From Anthostomella pinea (Eukaryota > Ascomycota > Sordariomycetes > Xylariales > Xylariaceae): 32,605 bases of DNA. Positions 1 through 9,856 of this stretch are shown here, in pieces. Position 1 is the first letter of the stretch. Each line of letters starts with the position of its first letter. The notes below the pieces were generated by a model that saw only the letters and a program-made list of their open reading frames with translations, was not told the origin of the DNA and ran no database searches. The DNA is taken from assembly GCA_963556695.1 (NCBI GenBank), contig CAUWAG010000001.1, forward strand, positions 1 to 32,605, in the 5' to 3' direction. The position numbers and the translations under genes were made by a program.

Positions 1-29
1 ATAGACATTAGTATTAACTTGCATTCTCA

Positions 30-200
30 AGCAAGATGGGATTATGTCTTTATCTTTAAATATAAATATTCTATATTTACTAAGATATATTAAAGTAATC
101 TCTGGAGGTTTTAACTAAAATATTTATTAACTTACCTGCTGATTAACCTGAACTATTCTATAATAGGAGGACTTTGCAATTTGTAATAATATAATATAAT
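30..200 (-). other. group I intron core remnant (copy B)
   Basis: Read on the minus strand, this stretch has the ordered parts of a group I catalytic core. There is a TTGC-bearing P-like segment near 165-175, AATCAGCAGG near 136-146 (Q/P7-like), AAAACCTCCAGAGATTA near 100-115 (R-like, comparable to the usual TTCAGAGACTA) and AGACATAATCCC near 40-52 (S-like). The same layout occurs in the nad1 intron at about 6860-6960. No gene is interrupted here, so it is probably an intron relic or part of a transposed copy. P1 and splice sites cannot be placed. Confidence 0.5.
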
Positions 201-209
201 CTATTATTT

Positions 210-350
210 TTCAATAAGAGACAAGACCGAGGTATAACAATTACTGATTTAATAAGTGCAGGAGTCGGAATTGGTGTAGTTTTTGGAGCTTTATTTCTAG
301 GTGTAGCTAGAAATCCGTCCATGAGAGGTAATTTATTCTCATCAAGTTAA
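210..350 (+). pseudogene. atp9 internal fragment, plus strand
   Basis: Positions 241-350 read in frame as ATP synthase subunit c around the first helix and the RNP loop ([12 protein letters not shown], then [10 protein letters not shown]), ending in TAA after LFSSS. The nucleotide match to atp9 at 16391-16615 is close to 90% over the core; weaker similarity extends upstream to about 210. The N-terminus and the second helix with its proton-binding acid are missing, so it cannot work as subunit c. It is the only clear gene-derived segment on the plus strand and is inverted relative to the other atp9 remnant at 1145-1320. Confidence 0.85.
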
Positions 351-428
351 ATTTTTTGGCCTTTATACAACTCCAAATATGTTATATACAGATTAACGTA
401 CGGCTCTACCACGACCCACTCCGTACTA

Positions 429-452
429 ATTGGTTATATTAATATAACCAAT
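429..452. repeat. perfect 24-bp palindrome
   Basis: The left half ATTGGTTATATT is followed directly by its exact reverse complement AATATAACCAAT, giving a loopless palindrome in the atp6-rns spacer. It could extrude as a cruciform or RNA hairpin. Confidence 0.9.
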
Positions 453-613
453 GCCTCAAATTACATTAATATAAACTTATATTAATAAAATTCTACACCC
501 AACCTGATTAAAAAATATCAGCATAATTAATATTATATATACATAATTAAAATATGCCTATAATTTTTGAATATTATTAATTAAATATTTGAAAGTTTCG
601 AATAATACCAAGC

Positions 614-688
614 TATTTCTAGTTAAAAATGTCTCTCTAAATTATAGTTTTATGTAGGCTTTGCAAAGCTCGCATTTAAATTCTATAT
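614..688. repeat. 75-bp perfect direct repeat, copy 1
   Basis: These 75 bases recur without a mismatch and in the same orientation at 31436-31510, just upstream of rns. The unit contains the palindrome GCTTTGCAAAGC. Perfect identity in a fast-changing spacer implies recent duplication or gene conversion. Confidence 0.95.
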
Positions 689-719
689 TTTGATAAAGTT
701 ATCTATTAATTTATAATAT

Positions 720-823
720 TTTCTATTTGAAACCTAAACCCTTCGCTTGAAGTATAATATTTATACAGACATATTATCCACTATAACTTTACTTAAATTC
801 TTTCAAATTTAGTTTATTATTAT
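720..823. repeat. degenerate direct repeat, copy 1
   Basis: This segment aligns along its whole length with 2077-2180 at roughly three quarters identity by eye. Both begin TTCTATTT(g/a)AAACCT and end AATTTA(g/a)TTTATTATTAT. It looks like an older spacer duplication; no coding content is seen. Confidence 0.65.
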
Positions 824-835
824 CTCCAAAACATA

Positions 836-859
836 GGAAAATGTTCATGAACATTTTCC
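836..859. repeat. perfect 24-bp palindrome
   Basis: GGAAAATGTTCA is followed by its exact reverse complement TGAACATTTTCC, with no loop. This is the second perfect 24-bp palindrome within 450 bases. Confidence 0.9.
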
Positions 860-1144
860 TTTCCACTTACCCTACCCCTTTTTTAAGATCCTTATAGAAT
901 CTATGTATTTCTCTAATACCAACAAGAGGGTAAGCCTTGGATATTGAGTAATGCGCATTTCTGGTCAATTAAGGCCTCCGAAACGGAGTGCACTATGACA
1001 CTATCAATCTATAAAACAAGAAAGGAAATAGCAGGTTAATAAAAACACCTAAATAATTTTTTATGAATACAAATTAATATACTTTAATTTTATAAATTCA
1101 GATATAATTGTGATAGCTTAACTAAAAATATAATTATATATAAT
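860..1144. other. spacer without recognised gene
   Basis: No reading frame or RNA gene is recognised here. The stretch includes a small GC-rich hairpin (CTCCG, loop AAA, CGGAG, near 976-988) in otherwise AT-rich sequence, and leads directly into the atp9 pseudogene. Confidence 0.5.
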
Positions 1145-1320
1145 TTAAGCTATATACAAAAGCAAAAAAGCTATCATTAACGCAAATAAACCAGTAGCTT
1201 CTGAGAAAGCAAAACCTAAAATAACATATTAAAGCTCCAAAAACTACATCAATTCCGACTCCTGCTCCTATTAAACCAGTAGTAGCTAAACCTATCCCTA
1301 TTATTCTTGCACATTATCAT
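1145..1320 (-). pseudogene. atp9 pseudogene with internal deletion
   Basis: This copies the atp9 gene at 16391-16615 from stop to start, with scattered substitutions. About 47 bases are missing, corresponding to the loop codons around [15 protein letters not shown], so the frame is shifted. The helix-1 part (AGVGI) and the helix-2 part ([10 protein letters not shown]) are still easy to see in different frames. The 5' end is also altered near the ATG at 1318-1320. Subunit c requires both helices in one chain, so this copy should be non-functional. The nad3 tail and spacer that follow the true gene are also copied, but displaced, at 1656-1800. Confidence 0.9.
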
Positions 1321-1366
1321 ATTTAATATATATAAAATAAATTACCCATGATTAAATTAAAAAACA

Positions 1367-1630
1367 CTAACTTAATAAATTATTTACGTTTTCCAGTCCC
1401 GTATATTTTAACTCAACGACACTTAATACGAGGTAATAATTTTTCCTTCCATTTAAGACGAATCATTGATGATTACGTTTAGGAGGACGACGAGGTTCTA
1501 CCTCCACATAATATAATTGACCTTTATATATTCGTATAGATATTAAATAATATATGGTTATAGAAGGTACTCCAATTATAATTCTAAATAATAATATACT
1601 TAGAATAGAAAGATTATCTATATGAGAAGT
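1367..1630 (-). CDS. short ORF: one hydrophobic helix plus polar tail
   Basis: An 87-codon frame lies between a TAA and a TAG stop, with one TGA read as Trp and no ATG, so an alternative start, a lost start or decay must be assumed. Residues about 11-33 are hydrophobic (ILLFRIIIGVPSITIYY), followed by IRIYKGQLYYVEVEP, a basic proline stretch PRRPPKR and a mixed tail. Its helix and YKG motif align without gaps with the ORF at 31720-31890, a likely paralogue. It lies between two copies of the atp9 5' end (1300-1320 and 1656-1680), as if inserted. Function is unknown; it may be a relic. Confidence 0.35.
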
Positions 1631-1655
1631 TTAAATTATATAAATATTGTATATA

Positions 1656-1800
1656 CTTATTATTTTTAGCTTTTGCATTATATTTTTTATTTTATTAATT
1701 CATCATAATTAACTATAATTCGTATTACATTTGTTTTATGTAATTTTAAATTAGCAAAAGTTAACTTTTGGTGTATTCATATAAGTTCTGCTACATTAAA
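1656..1800 (-). pseudogene. duplicated atp9 5' tip, spacer and nad3 3' end
   Basis: The segment matches 16600-16775: the first codons of atp9, the atp9-nad3 spacer (TTTATTAATTCATCATAATTAA is shared in pieces) and the last codons of nad3 (about 28 bases around ATAAGTTCTG). It shows that the atp9 duplication originally ran on into nad3 and was later split by the 1330-1655 insert. Confidence 0.75.
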
Positions 1801-2461
1801 CTTTACATATAAACACCTGAATCTTTTATACTATTACAAATTAAATAAACCTGAATAACCTAAACCTTTTTAATTTATTAATTAGAATTTTAGATATCTA
1901 TATCTATTTTAAATTAGTAATTTTACATTATATCTTATTATCGGCTTTACTATAAATATCTTCTCCGATATTCTACTAAAGAGGATCTAATATTTATTAT
2001 ATTAGGTTTAAATTGATTATTCTAAATATATTATACATATTTAAATATTATATACTATTGACTAATTTAATCTCTTTTCTATTTAAAACCTCAATTCTAC
2101 ACTCAAAGTAATTTTATACACTAATATGTTGTTTACTATAACTTATCTTAAATTGGTTTAAATTTAATTTATTATTATATACAAACCATATTAGCATAAA
2201 ATAGTTTATAAGATTTAAACTTCTATATTAATAGAAAATTAATGTTTTAAATTAAGACTATTACCACTGCCACTTCACCTCTATTCAATTGGCCTTTATC
2301 GATAAGAATAGAATTAGTACACCTCCCCTTTAAACAAACTTCAATTTAAAAATCTTTAAAGTTAAGATCAACATTTTAATAAAAAAACTAATTATAAAAT
2401 ATATCTATGCATAAAACTAACTAAATCGCTTACTACTGGTTGCTTAGTAAATGTAAAGGCT
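1801..2461. other. spacer downstream of atp6
   Basis: AT-rich, with no convincing gene on either strand. Its only recognised content is the second copy of the degenerate repeat at 2077-2180. Confidence 0.5.
2077..2180. repeat. degenerate direct repeat, copy 2
   Basis: This is the partner of 720-823, in the same orientation, with substitutions spread along its length. Confidence 0.65.
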
Positions 2462-3256
2462 TTAATGAAGATCCAAACCATCCTTTATATAACCTGAAGA
2501 TAAAACCACAAAAACTTGAGCTTGAATGAAGGCTATACCTAACTCCAGACCTGAAAATGCTATAATAAAAGACAAGGGTATTAAACCTAAGAAAAAGAAT
2601 ATTATTCCACTTGTCATTATATTGTATGTGAAACCTGCTAATATATTAAGCAACATGTGACCTGATAATATGTTAGCTGCTAATCTCAAACCTAAAGAAA
2701 TATTTCTAGCTAAGTAAGAAATAAACTCAATTAAAACTAATAAAGGTAATAAAGCTAAAGGACAACCAGCAGGCACTAAAAGAGAGAAAAATACTAGACC
2801 GTGTTTTTGGAATCCTAATATTGTTGCACCTAAAACTATAGTAAAACTTAATGCAAATGTTAATACAAAATGACTTGTAGAAGCAAAAGTGTAAGGAACC
2901 ATTCCAATTAAGTTATTAATTAAGATAAATATAAATAAAGCATATATAAATGGAAAGTATATTTGTCCATTTCTAGGGTTTATTTGATTTGTTACTATAC
3001 TATGAATAGTTGCATATAAAGATTCTTGACTTATTGATCAATTATTACCTACTAATTTATTATAATTTGTACTTAAAAGGTTAAGAGTTAATATAAAAAA
3101 AGCACCTAACATTAAGTATAATCCTATATTAGTTACTGATATATGTAAATTTCCTAATATAGGTGCATCAATACTTAATAAATCTCTTATTTCAAATTGA
3201 TTTAAAGGGCTAATTATTTCTCTATTAAAATTAAAAAAGTTGGTTATTTTTTCCAT
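2462..3256 (-). CDS. atp6: ATP synthase Fo subunit a
   Basis: A 264-residue frame with TGA as Trp; start ATG at 3254-3256, stop TAA. Subunit a forms the proton half-channels against the c-ring in the inner membrane. The N-terminus (MEKITNFFNFNREIISPL) has the fungal form, with a short leader thought to be cleaved in relatives. Five or six hydrophobic segments follow. The conserved helix with the essential arginine is visible as SLGLRLAANILSGHMLL, and a C-terminal helix reads GLELGIAFIQAQVFVVLSSGY. Length and motifs match the family. It is the last gene before the long spacer and follows atp8 by about 190 bases, the usual atp8-atp6 pairing. Confidence 0.97.
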
Positions 3257-3446
3257 TGTAAAACTATCATAACTGTATTCAATAGTTAATTAAAACTCAA
3301 AGTTTAAAACTAATCTGGTAATAGATATTACTAGATTACTTTCTTAATTTAACTTTAGTATTAATAATTGAAATGTAAATCTTGATAAATTTAATTTATA
3401 TTTAATATAATATTTTAAAAATCTACTACTTCATGTAGTATAAATA

Positions 3447-3599
3447 TTAATTAAATAATTTAGATATAAAAGTACGAGCTAAAAATAAACGAACAAATCT
3501 AGGTAATATGTATTTAGATAACATATATATTGTTATTATAATTATAACAAAAGCAAAAGTTACTTCATTTACAAAATAAAATGGTGTTAATTGAGGCAT
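3447..3599 (-). CDS. atp8: ATP synthase Fo subunit 8
   Basis: A 50-codon gene starting MPQLTPFYFVNEVTFAF and ending in a basic tail (PRFVRLFLARTFISKLFN), stop TAA. The MPQL start, single transmembrane segment and positively charged C-terminus are diagnostic of subunit 8 (A6L), part of the peripheral stalk of the Fo sector. Length is normal for Pezizomycotina (about 48-50 residues). It lies between nad4 and atp6, as expected in this lineage. Confidence 0.96.
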   Translation of the reverse strand: MPQLTPFYFVNEVTFAFVIIIITIYMLSKYILPRFVRLFLARTFISKLFN

Positions 3600-3741
3600 A
3601 TTAATAATAATCGTGTTATTAAATACTATTTAATAAGTATTAGCGTTTATTATAAAACGAAAATATTTTAATTAAGGAAACAACTATATATTTTTTTTTT
3701 ATTTTCAGAGTAAACTATAACCACCGTATTATTAAATAGTA

Positions 3742-5217
3742 CTAAACCAATAAATTATATTTATATATTAAATTTGTGGCTGAATAGTGTAGTCCATCTA
3801 AAATAATAGAAGGATATATACCAAGAATAACAGTAAAGGCTACTAATGTAAATAATAAAAAGAATTCTCTTTTAGTAAGATCACTTATATTTTCTTCAAA
3901 GAATCTAGTAAATGATCCACCAAATGCTATACGGTTAAACATATATATAGTATAAGCAGCAGAAAATACTATAGAAGAACTAGCAAATACACCTAGAACA
4001 GGTAATCTTTCAAATACTCCATAAAGAGACATAAATTCACCTACAAAATTTAAAGTTAAAGGAGCTCCACAGTTACCTAAAGATAAAATAAAAAATAATA
4101 TCGAAAATAAAGGCATCATTTGAGTTATACCTTTATAATAATGTATTAATCTAGTTCCAGATCTATCATATAATACACCCCCTGCACATATAAATAAACC
4201 ACTAGATACAAATCCATGAGCTAAACCTAGAAGTATTCCTCCTTCTATTCCCTGTATTGTATTACTAAATACTCCTATCAAGTAAACAGCAGCATGAGAT
4301 ACTGAACTATAAGCTATTAACTCTTTAATATCTGTAGTTCTTAATGTACTAAAACTAGCATATATTATTGTTATTACACCTATTACAAATACTATAAATG
4401 TATAATCTAAAGATGCTTTAGGTAATATAGGTAAAATTAATCTAAATATACCATATAAACTTAATTTTAAAACAATACCCGCTAAGATAATACTTCCACC
4501 TAAAGGGGATTCTACATGAGCTTTTAATAATCAGTTATTTAAAAATATAGTAGGAGTTTTTACTGCAAATGCTATAAATATTCCACAGAATAAGAATACT
4601 TGTGTAGTATAATCAAAATTTGTTTTAAATAAAGCATCAAAATCAGTAGTTCCCATTATAGAAGACATAGTTAAAATAGATAATAATAAAAACAAAGAAC
4701 CTAATAATGTATATAAGAATAAATAAAAACTAGCTCTTACTTTATTACTAGATCCAAATAAACCTATCAATAAAAATAAAGGGGGTAGTATACTTTCAAA
4801 AAATATATAGAATAATAAAATGTCTAATACTAAAAAAACTGCTAACAATAATGTTTCTAGTAATAACATAATTATTAAATAAGATTTAACATTTTCAGTT
4901 ATTGAATTTCAGTTAGATAATATTGCTATAGGCATTATTATTGTAGTTAACAATATAAAATATATGGATATTCCATCTACCCCTAAATAAACATCAAATA
5001 AGTTCATATCATAATGTTCTTGTACAAACTGAAATTGATTACTGCTAAAATCAAATAATATAAATATTACTAAAGATATAACTAAATTTATAATAGATGC
5101 TACAAAAGCTGTTGTTTTATAGGATCTTATTTTTATTTCTGTATCTTCATAAGACATATTACTAGAGATTAAAAATATCCCTACTATAGGTATTAATAAT
5201 AAAGATGACAACAACAT
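3742..5217 (-). CDS. nad4: NADH dehydrogenase subunit 4
   Basis: A single intron-free frame of 491 residues, start ATG at 5215-5217, stop TAG. Nad4 is an antiporter-like proton-pumping subunit in the membrane arm of complex I. It is hydrophobic throughout with many predicted helices. Visible family motifs include the ESILPPLFLLIGLFGSS region after helix 4 and GLAHGFVSSGLFICAGGVLYDRSGTR in the C-terminal half, where the conserved histidine and glycine-rich loop of the antiporter fold lie. Several TGA codons must be read as Trp. The gene ends 143 bases before atp8; the gap contains a run of T residues and nothing recognisable. Confidence 0.97.
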
Positions 5218-5322
5218 TTATTATTTAAATTAAAATAAAACTTCCCACATAATTAAATTAAAATTACATCATAAGTAAACAATTACACGATTATATTATA
5301 TAAAAAAATAAAATTTTTTTAC

Positions 5323-5337
5323 CCTTCGATCCGAAGG
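5323..5337. repeat. GC-rich hairpin in nad1-nad4 spacer
   Basis: CCTTCG and CGAAGG pair around a three-base loop in an otherwise AT-only spacer downstream of nad1. It resembles the small GC clusters elsewhere in this genome and could act as an RNA processing or 3'-end hairpin. Confidence 0.6.
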
Positions 5338-5374
5338 ACATATTAATTTTTCATAAGATCTTAAAAAATAAGAT

Positions 5375-7614
5375 TTAAAATAAATTTATATTAATAGGGA
5401 ATATATCAAAACTATATAAAATACAAGGTACTAATATGATAAAAGCAAACACTATTGGTAATAAAACTGTTCAACAAAAGGACATTAATTGATCAAAACG
5501 TATTCTAGGGAAAGAAGCTCTAGCTCAAATAAAAGTAAATATCATCATAGAACTTTTTAATCCTAAACTGAAACCATATATTAATCCCTCTAAAGCAGGT
5601 GTATTCATTATATCCTCTACAAAATAATCTAAAATAAGAACTCAATCTATAATAAATATTTCTCAAATAATGAAATCTAAATAAGTTAATAAATAAACAA
5701 TATCTAATATTAGATAACCACCTAAAAATAATAAACTTGTTAATATACACATTAACACAATACTACCATATTCAGCTAAAAAAAAGAACACAAAAACAAC
5801 TGCAGCGTGTTCTGTCATAAATCCACTAACTAATTCTGATTCCTCTAAAATCTAACACATTAATCTTGTATAGGTTTAAACCTCTAAATTTTATTATATA
5901 CAAGACCATTATTTAAATACTTACCTACTGTAACTATAGAGATAGTTAAATGTTTAGCTAACTCTAGGTTATTTTTAAACTTTAAATTAAAATTACCCTA
6001 TAAATCTTAAATACCTACACCTGAATAGCCTTTATTTTTCTTTTCACTTAAATTACTTTTACTTAATTCACTTTGGTTTTTACTAATATCAGGTTTAACT
6101 TTCCTGGCTTACCTATTAGAGCAAGTGCTTCCTTAGTATGAGTTTTACCCTGCATAGGATGATTCTATTTAATCTCATAATGCTTCACCCTTTTTAATAT
6201 AGTTTATTTAGTATGTTTATACCCTAATATACTTGTAGCACAATCTTAAAATTATAAAGAGTATAAAAACTAAATTTTGCTATATAACAGGTTTCTAGGT
6301 CAATGAGATGTTTAGAACACATAATTTTATTCTCAAATGTAAAATATACATATACGTCGCTCCGCGGTCAAAAATTAAATTTATCTAAGCCATATTTATT
6401 AAATGCTTTTTGTAGTGCGTCGTCCTCCTTTATAAAAAAAAAGGTCTTTTTTTTTATTTAGGTGATTAGACTTCTTATTTTTTATATGCTCATTAAGTCT
6501 TAAATAAAAATCTTTAGGACTTCCAATATATTGATCAGTATTTACAGTAATAAATACCTGCTTTATTTTTTAACATATTTCTAAAAGATAGGCTAAAATC
6601 TTTTTTATCTCAATTTTGAACAGTTGAAATTATTATAGGTGGAGGTAATTAAGATTTTAAGGTTGAAGTATAAAAATATCTACGGCCTACTACACAAATT
6701 TTTTGTATAGTCATACGATGGCTATATTTTACATATAGGGAGTAATTTACTTGTATTATATTTAAATATTATTTAAATAATTATTACTTGTATTTTCATA
6801 CAAGATTGGACTATATCTTATTTAATATAATTTATTTATATTAAATGATCACATTTAGTCTCTGAAAGTTTTAACAAAATATAAGTTAAATTCCCTGCTG
6901 ATTGTCCTATGCTATTTAATAGTTGGAATTTCCAGCAATTTGTGATCTTTAATGAGGCCAAATCTATTAGTTAATAGCCTCAGCTAAATCAAAAGGAGGT
7001 CTATTAGTTTCTGCTATAGATCCTATAAAAAATATTATAAATATAGGTAATAAAGGTAATACAAATCAAACAGCTCTTTGTGATTCTACATTTACAGTTA
7101 AATTTAAACTACCGGTAAGCATAATTACTAGTAATAAAGCAGAACTTAAAATTAATTCATAACTAATTAATTGAGCAGTACTTCTAAGAGAACCTAAAAA
7201 AGCATATTTACTATTAGCACTTCAACCAGCTAACAATATACCATATGTAGCTAAAGATGAAACAGCTAACAAATACAATATTCCTAAATTAAAATCACTA
7301 ATGGCTAAACCGGGTCCATAAGGAATAACTCCGTATCCTAATAATGCAAAAATTAAAGTTATCACTGGACCTAAAAAAAATAATATTATATTAGCCTGTG
7401 TAGGTGCTACATATTCTTTTAAAAGAAGTTTTAAAGCATCTGCAAATGCTTGTAATAATCCGTAATATCCTACAGCATTAGGACCTAATCTTCTTTGCAT
7501 ACTTGCCATAGTTTTTCTTTCTGCAACCGTAACATAAGCTACACTAAGCAATGCTGGAACTATAACTAAAAGAACTTCAATAATTGATATAAGAGTTGGA
7601 GGTAAATAGAACAT
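5375..7614 (-). CDS. nad1: NADH dehydrogenase subunit 1 (two exons)
   Basis: Exon 1 is 6976-7614 and exon 2 is 5375-5842; joined they give 368 codons, stop TAA. Nad1 lies at the junction of the membrane and peripheral arms of complex I and helps to form the ubiquinone tunnel. Exon 1 shows [17 protein letters not shown] and the quinone-site loop [12 protein letters not shown]; exon 2 resumes [12 protein letters not shown]. The junction restores the conserved [12 protein letters not shown] string exactly. The upstream exon ends in T and the intron ends in G, as group I introns require. Exon 2 continues through [15 protein letters not shown], another family motif. Length is normal. trnR(ucu) lies upstream. 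Confidence 0.95.
6356..6372 (-). repeat. GC-rich dispersed element, 17-mer copy 1
   Basis: On the minus strand it reads TTTGACCGCGGAGCGAC, centred on CCGCGG. The same 17 bases occur at 11162-11178 and 14288-14304. Here it directly follows the codons for KYGLDKFNF of the endonuclease remnant and ends that frame with an immediate in-frame break. Confidence 0.9.
6370..6600 (-). pseudogene. broken GIY-YIG homing endonuclease
   Basis: The frames here read AGIY, then in another frame [17 protein letters not shown] followed by [12 protein letters not shown], then after an insert [15 protein letters not shown]. Together these are the GIY, YIG, catalytic arginine (LRL) and following helix of a GIY-YIG nuclease N-terminal domain, the usual intron-borne enzyme that spreads group I introns. 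A frameshift separates GIY from YIG. A 40-odd-base A/T hairpin with a GGAGGACGACG tail separates NHL from LQKAF. A GC-rich 17-mer follows the last recognisable residue, and the DNA-binding C-terminus is absent. The enzyme is dead. Confidence 0.85.
6419..6457. repeat. A/T hairpin element with GC tail
   Basis: CGTCGTCCTCCT is followed by nine A, GGTC and nine T. A near copy with the centre reading GACC lies at 31671-31706. Here it interrupts the endonuclease reading frame, which suggests insertion. Confidence 0.75.
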
Positions 7615-7719
7615 TTTTTCTTATTAATTAGATTAATATATTCTACATAAATAATATAAAGAATATATTAAATATAAATGAAAAGTAATTAAAATTTAAG
7701 TTAATTACTTATTATCCGA

Positions 7720-7790
7720 ATTCTCATTTTAGATTCGAACTAAAATCAGGATATTAGAAGTATCCTGCTCTACCTTTGAGCTAATGAGAA
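7720..7790 (-). tRNA. trnR(ucu): tRNA-Arg (UCU)
   Basis: A full cloverleaf can be folded: acceptor TTCTCAT with ATGAGAA, and anticodon loop CTTCTAA giving UCU for AGA codons. It lies between cox1 and nad1, its usual place in Hypocreales. Confidence 0.95.
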
Positions 7791-7929
7791 TATATAGTAT
7801 ATTTATAAATATCTATATATAAAATTTTAATAAAGTTAAAAGTAACTTTATTAAGAAAAAAATTTTTTAACTAAAATAACGGTTTATACTCAAATCAGGG
7901 TAACATTAGAATAATCTAGCTATAAAACC

Positions 7930-9594
<1,665 letters not shown>

Positions 9595-9731
9595 GTGCCT
9601 ATCCCCTTGATCTTGAACGATATACACAAGCATGAGCATTCCTTAGATATAATAAATGTAGATTTATTATATTATAATTTATTTTTAATTTTCTGATAAA
9701 AAGAAGCTAGATAATTACTCTAATATTTAAC

Positions 9732-9802
9732 AAGATTATGGAGGAATTGAACCTCAGACTTAAGATCTGCAATCAAAGTGTAGACCAACTACATCATAAT
9801 CT
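9732..9802 (-). tRNA. trnC(gca): tRNA-Cys (GCA)
   Basis: Acceptor AGATTAT pairs with ATAATCT, with a good D arm and T arm. The anticodon loop TTGCAGA gives GCA. The anticodon stem has T-T mismatches, so it is weaker than in the other tRNAs. It lies between cob and cox1, as in relatives. Confidence 0.9.
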
Positions 9803-9856
9803 TCTATATTATGTATAATACATAATATATTTTGTATAACAAGAACTAATTATATA

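Larger units (their letters stand above)
5843..6975 (-). other. group I intron in nad1
   Basis: This 1133-bp intron splits GAG-GCT from GAA-TCA in the quinone-loop codons of nad1. Within about 120 bases of the 5' splice site it has the catalytic core: TTGCTGGAAATTCC (P-like), GGACAATCAGCAGGG (Q/P7), TTTCAGAGACTAAATG (R) and AAGATATAGTCC (S). The large 3' part carries a broken GIY-YIG endonuclease. A core near the 5' end and an endonuclease towards the 3' end fit a group IB-type intron at a site often occupied in Hypocreales. Splicing looks intact; the endonuclease does not. Confidence 0.9.

Noticed and set aside
5520..5750. Minus-strand 76-codon ORF in nad1 exon 2
   Set aside because: It is the wrong frame; the nad1 frame runs through the same bases with conserved motifs.
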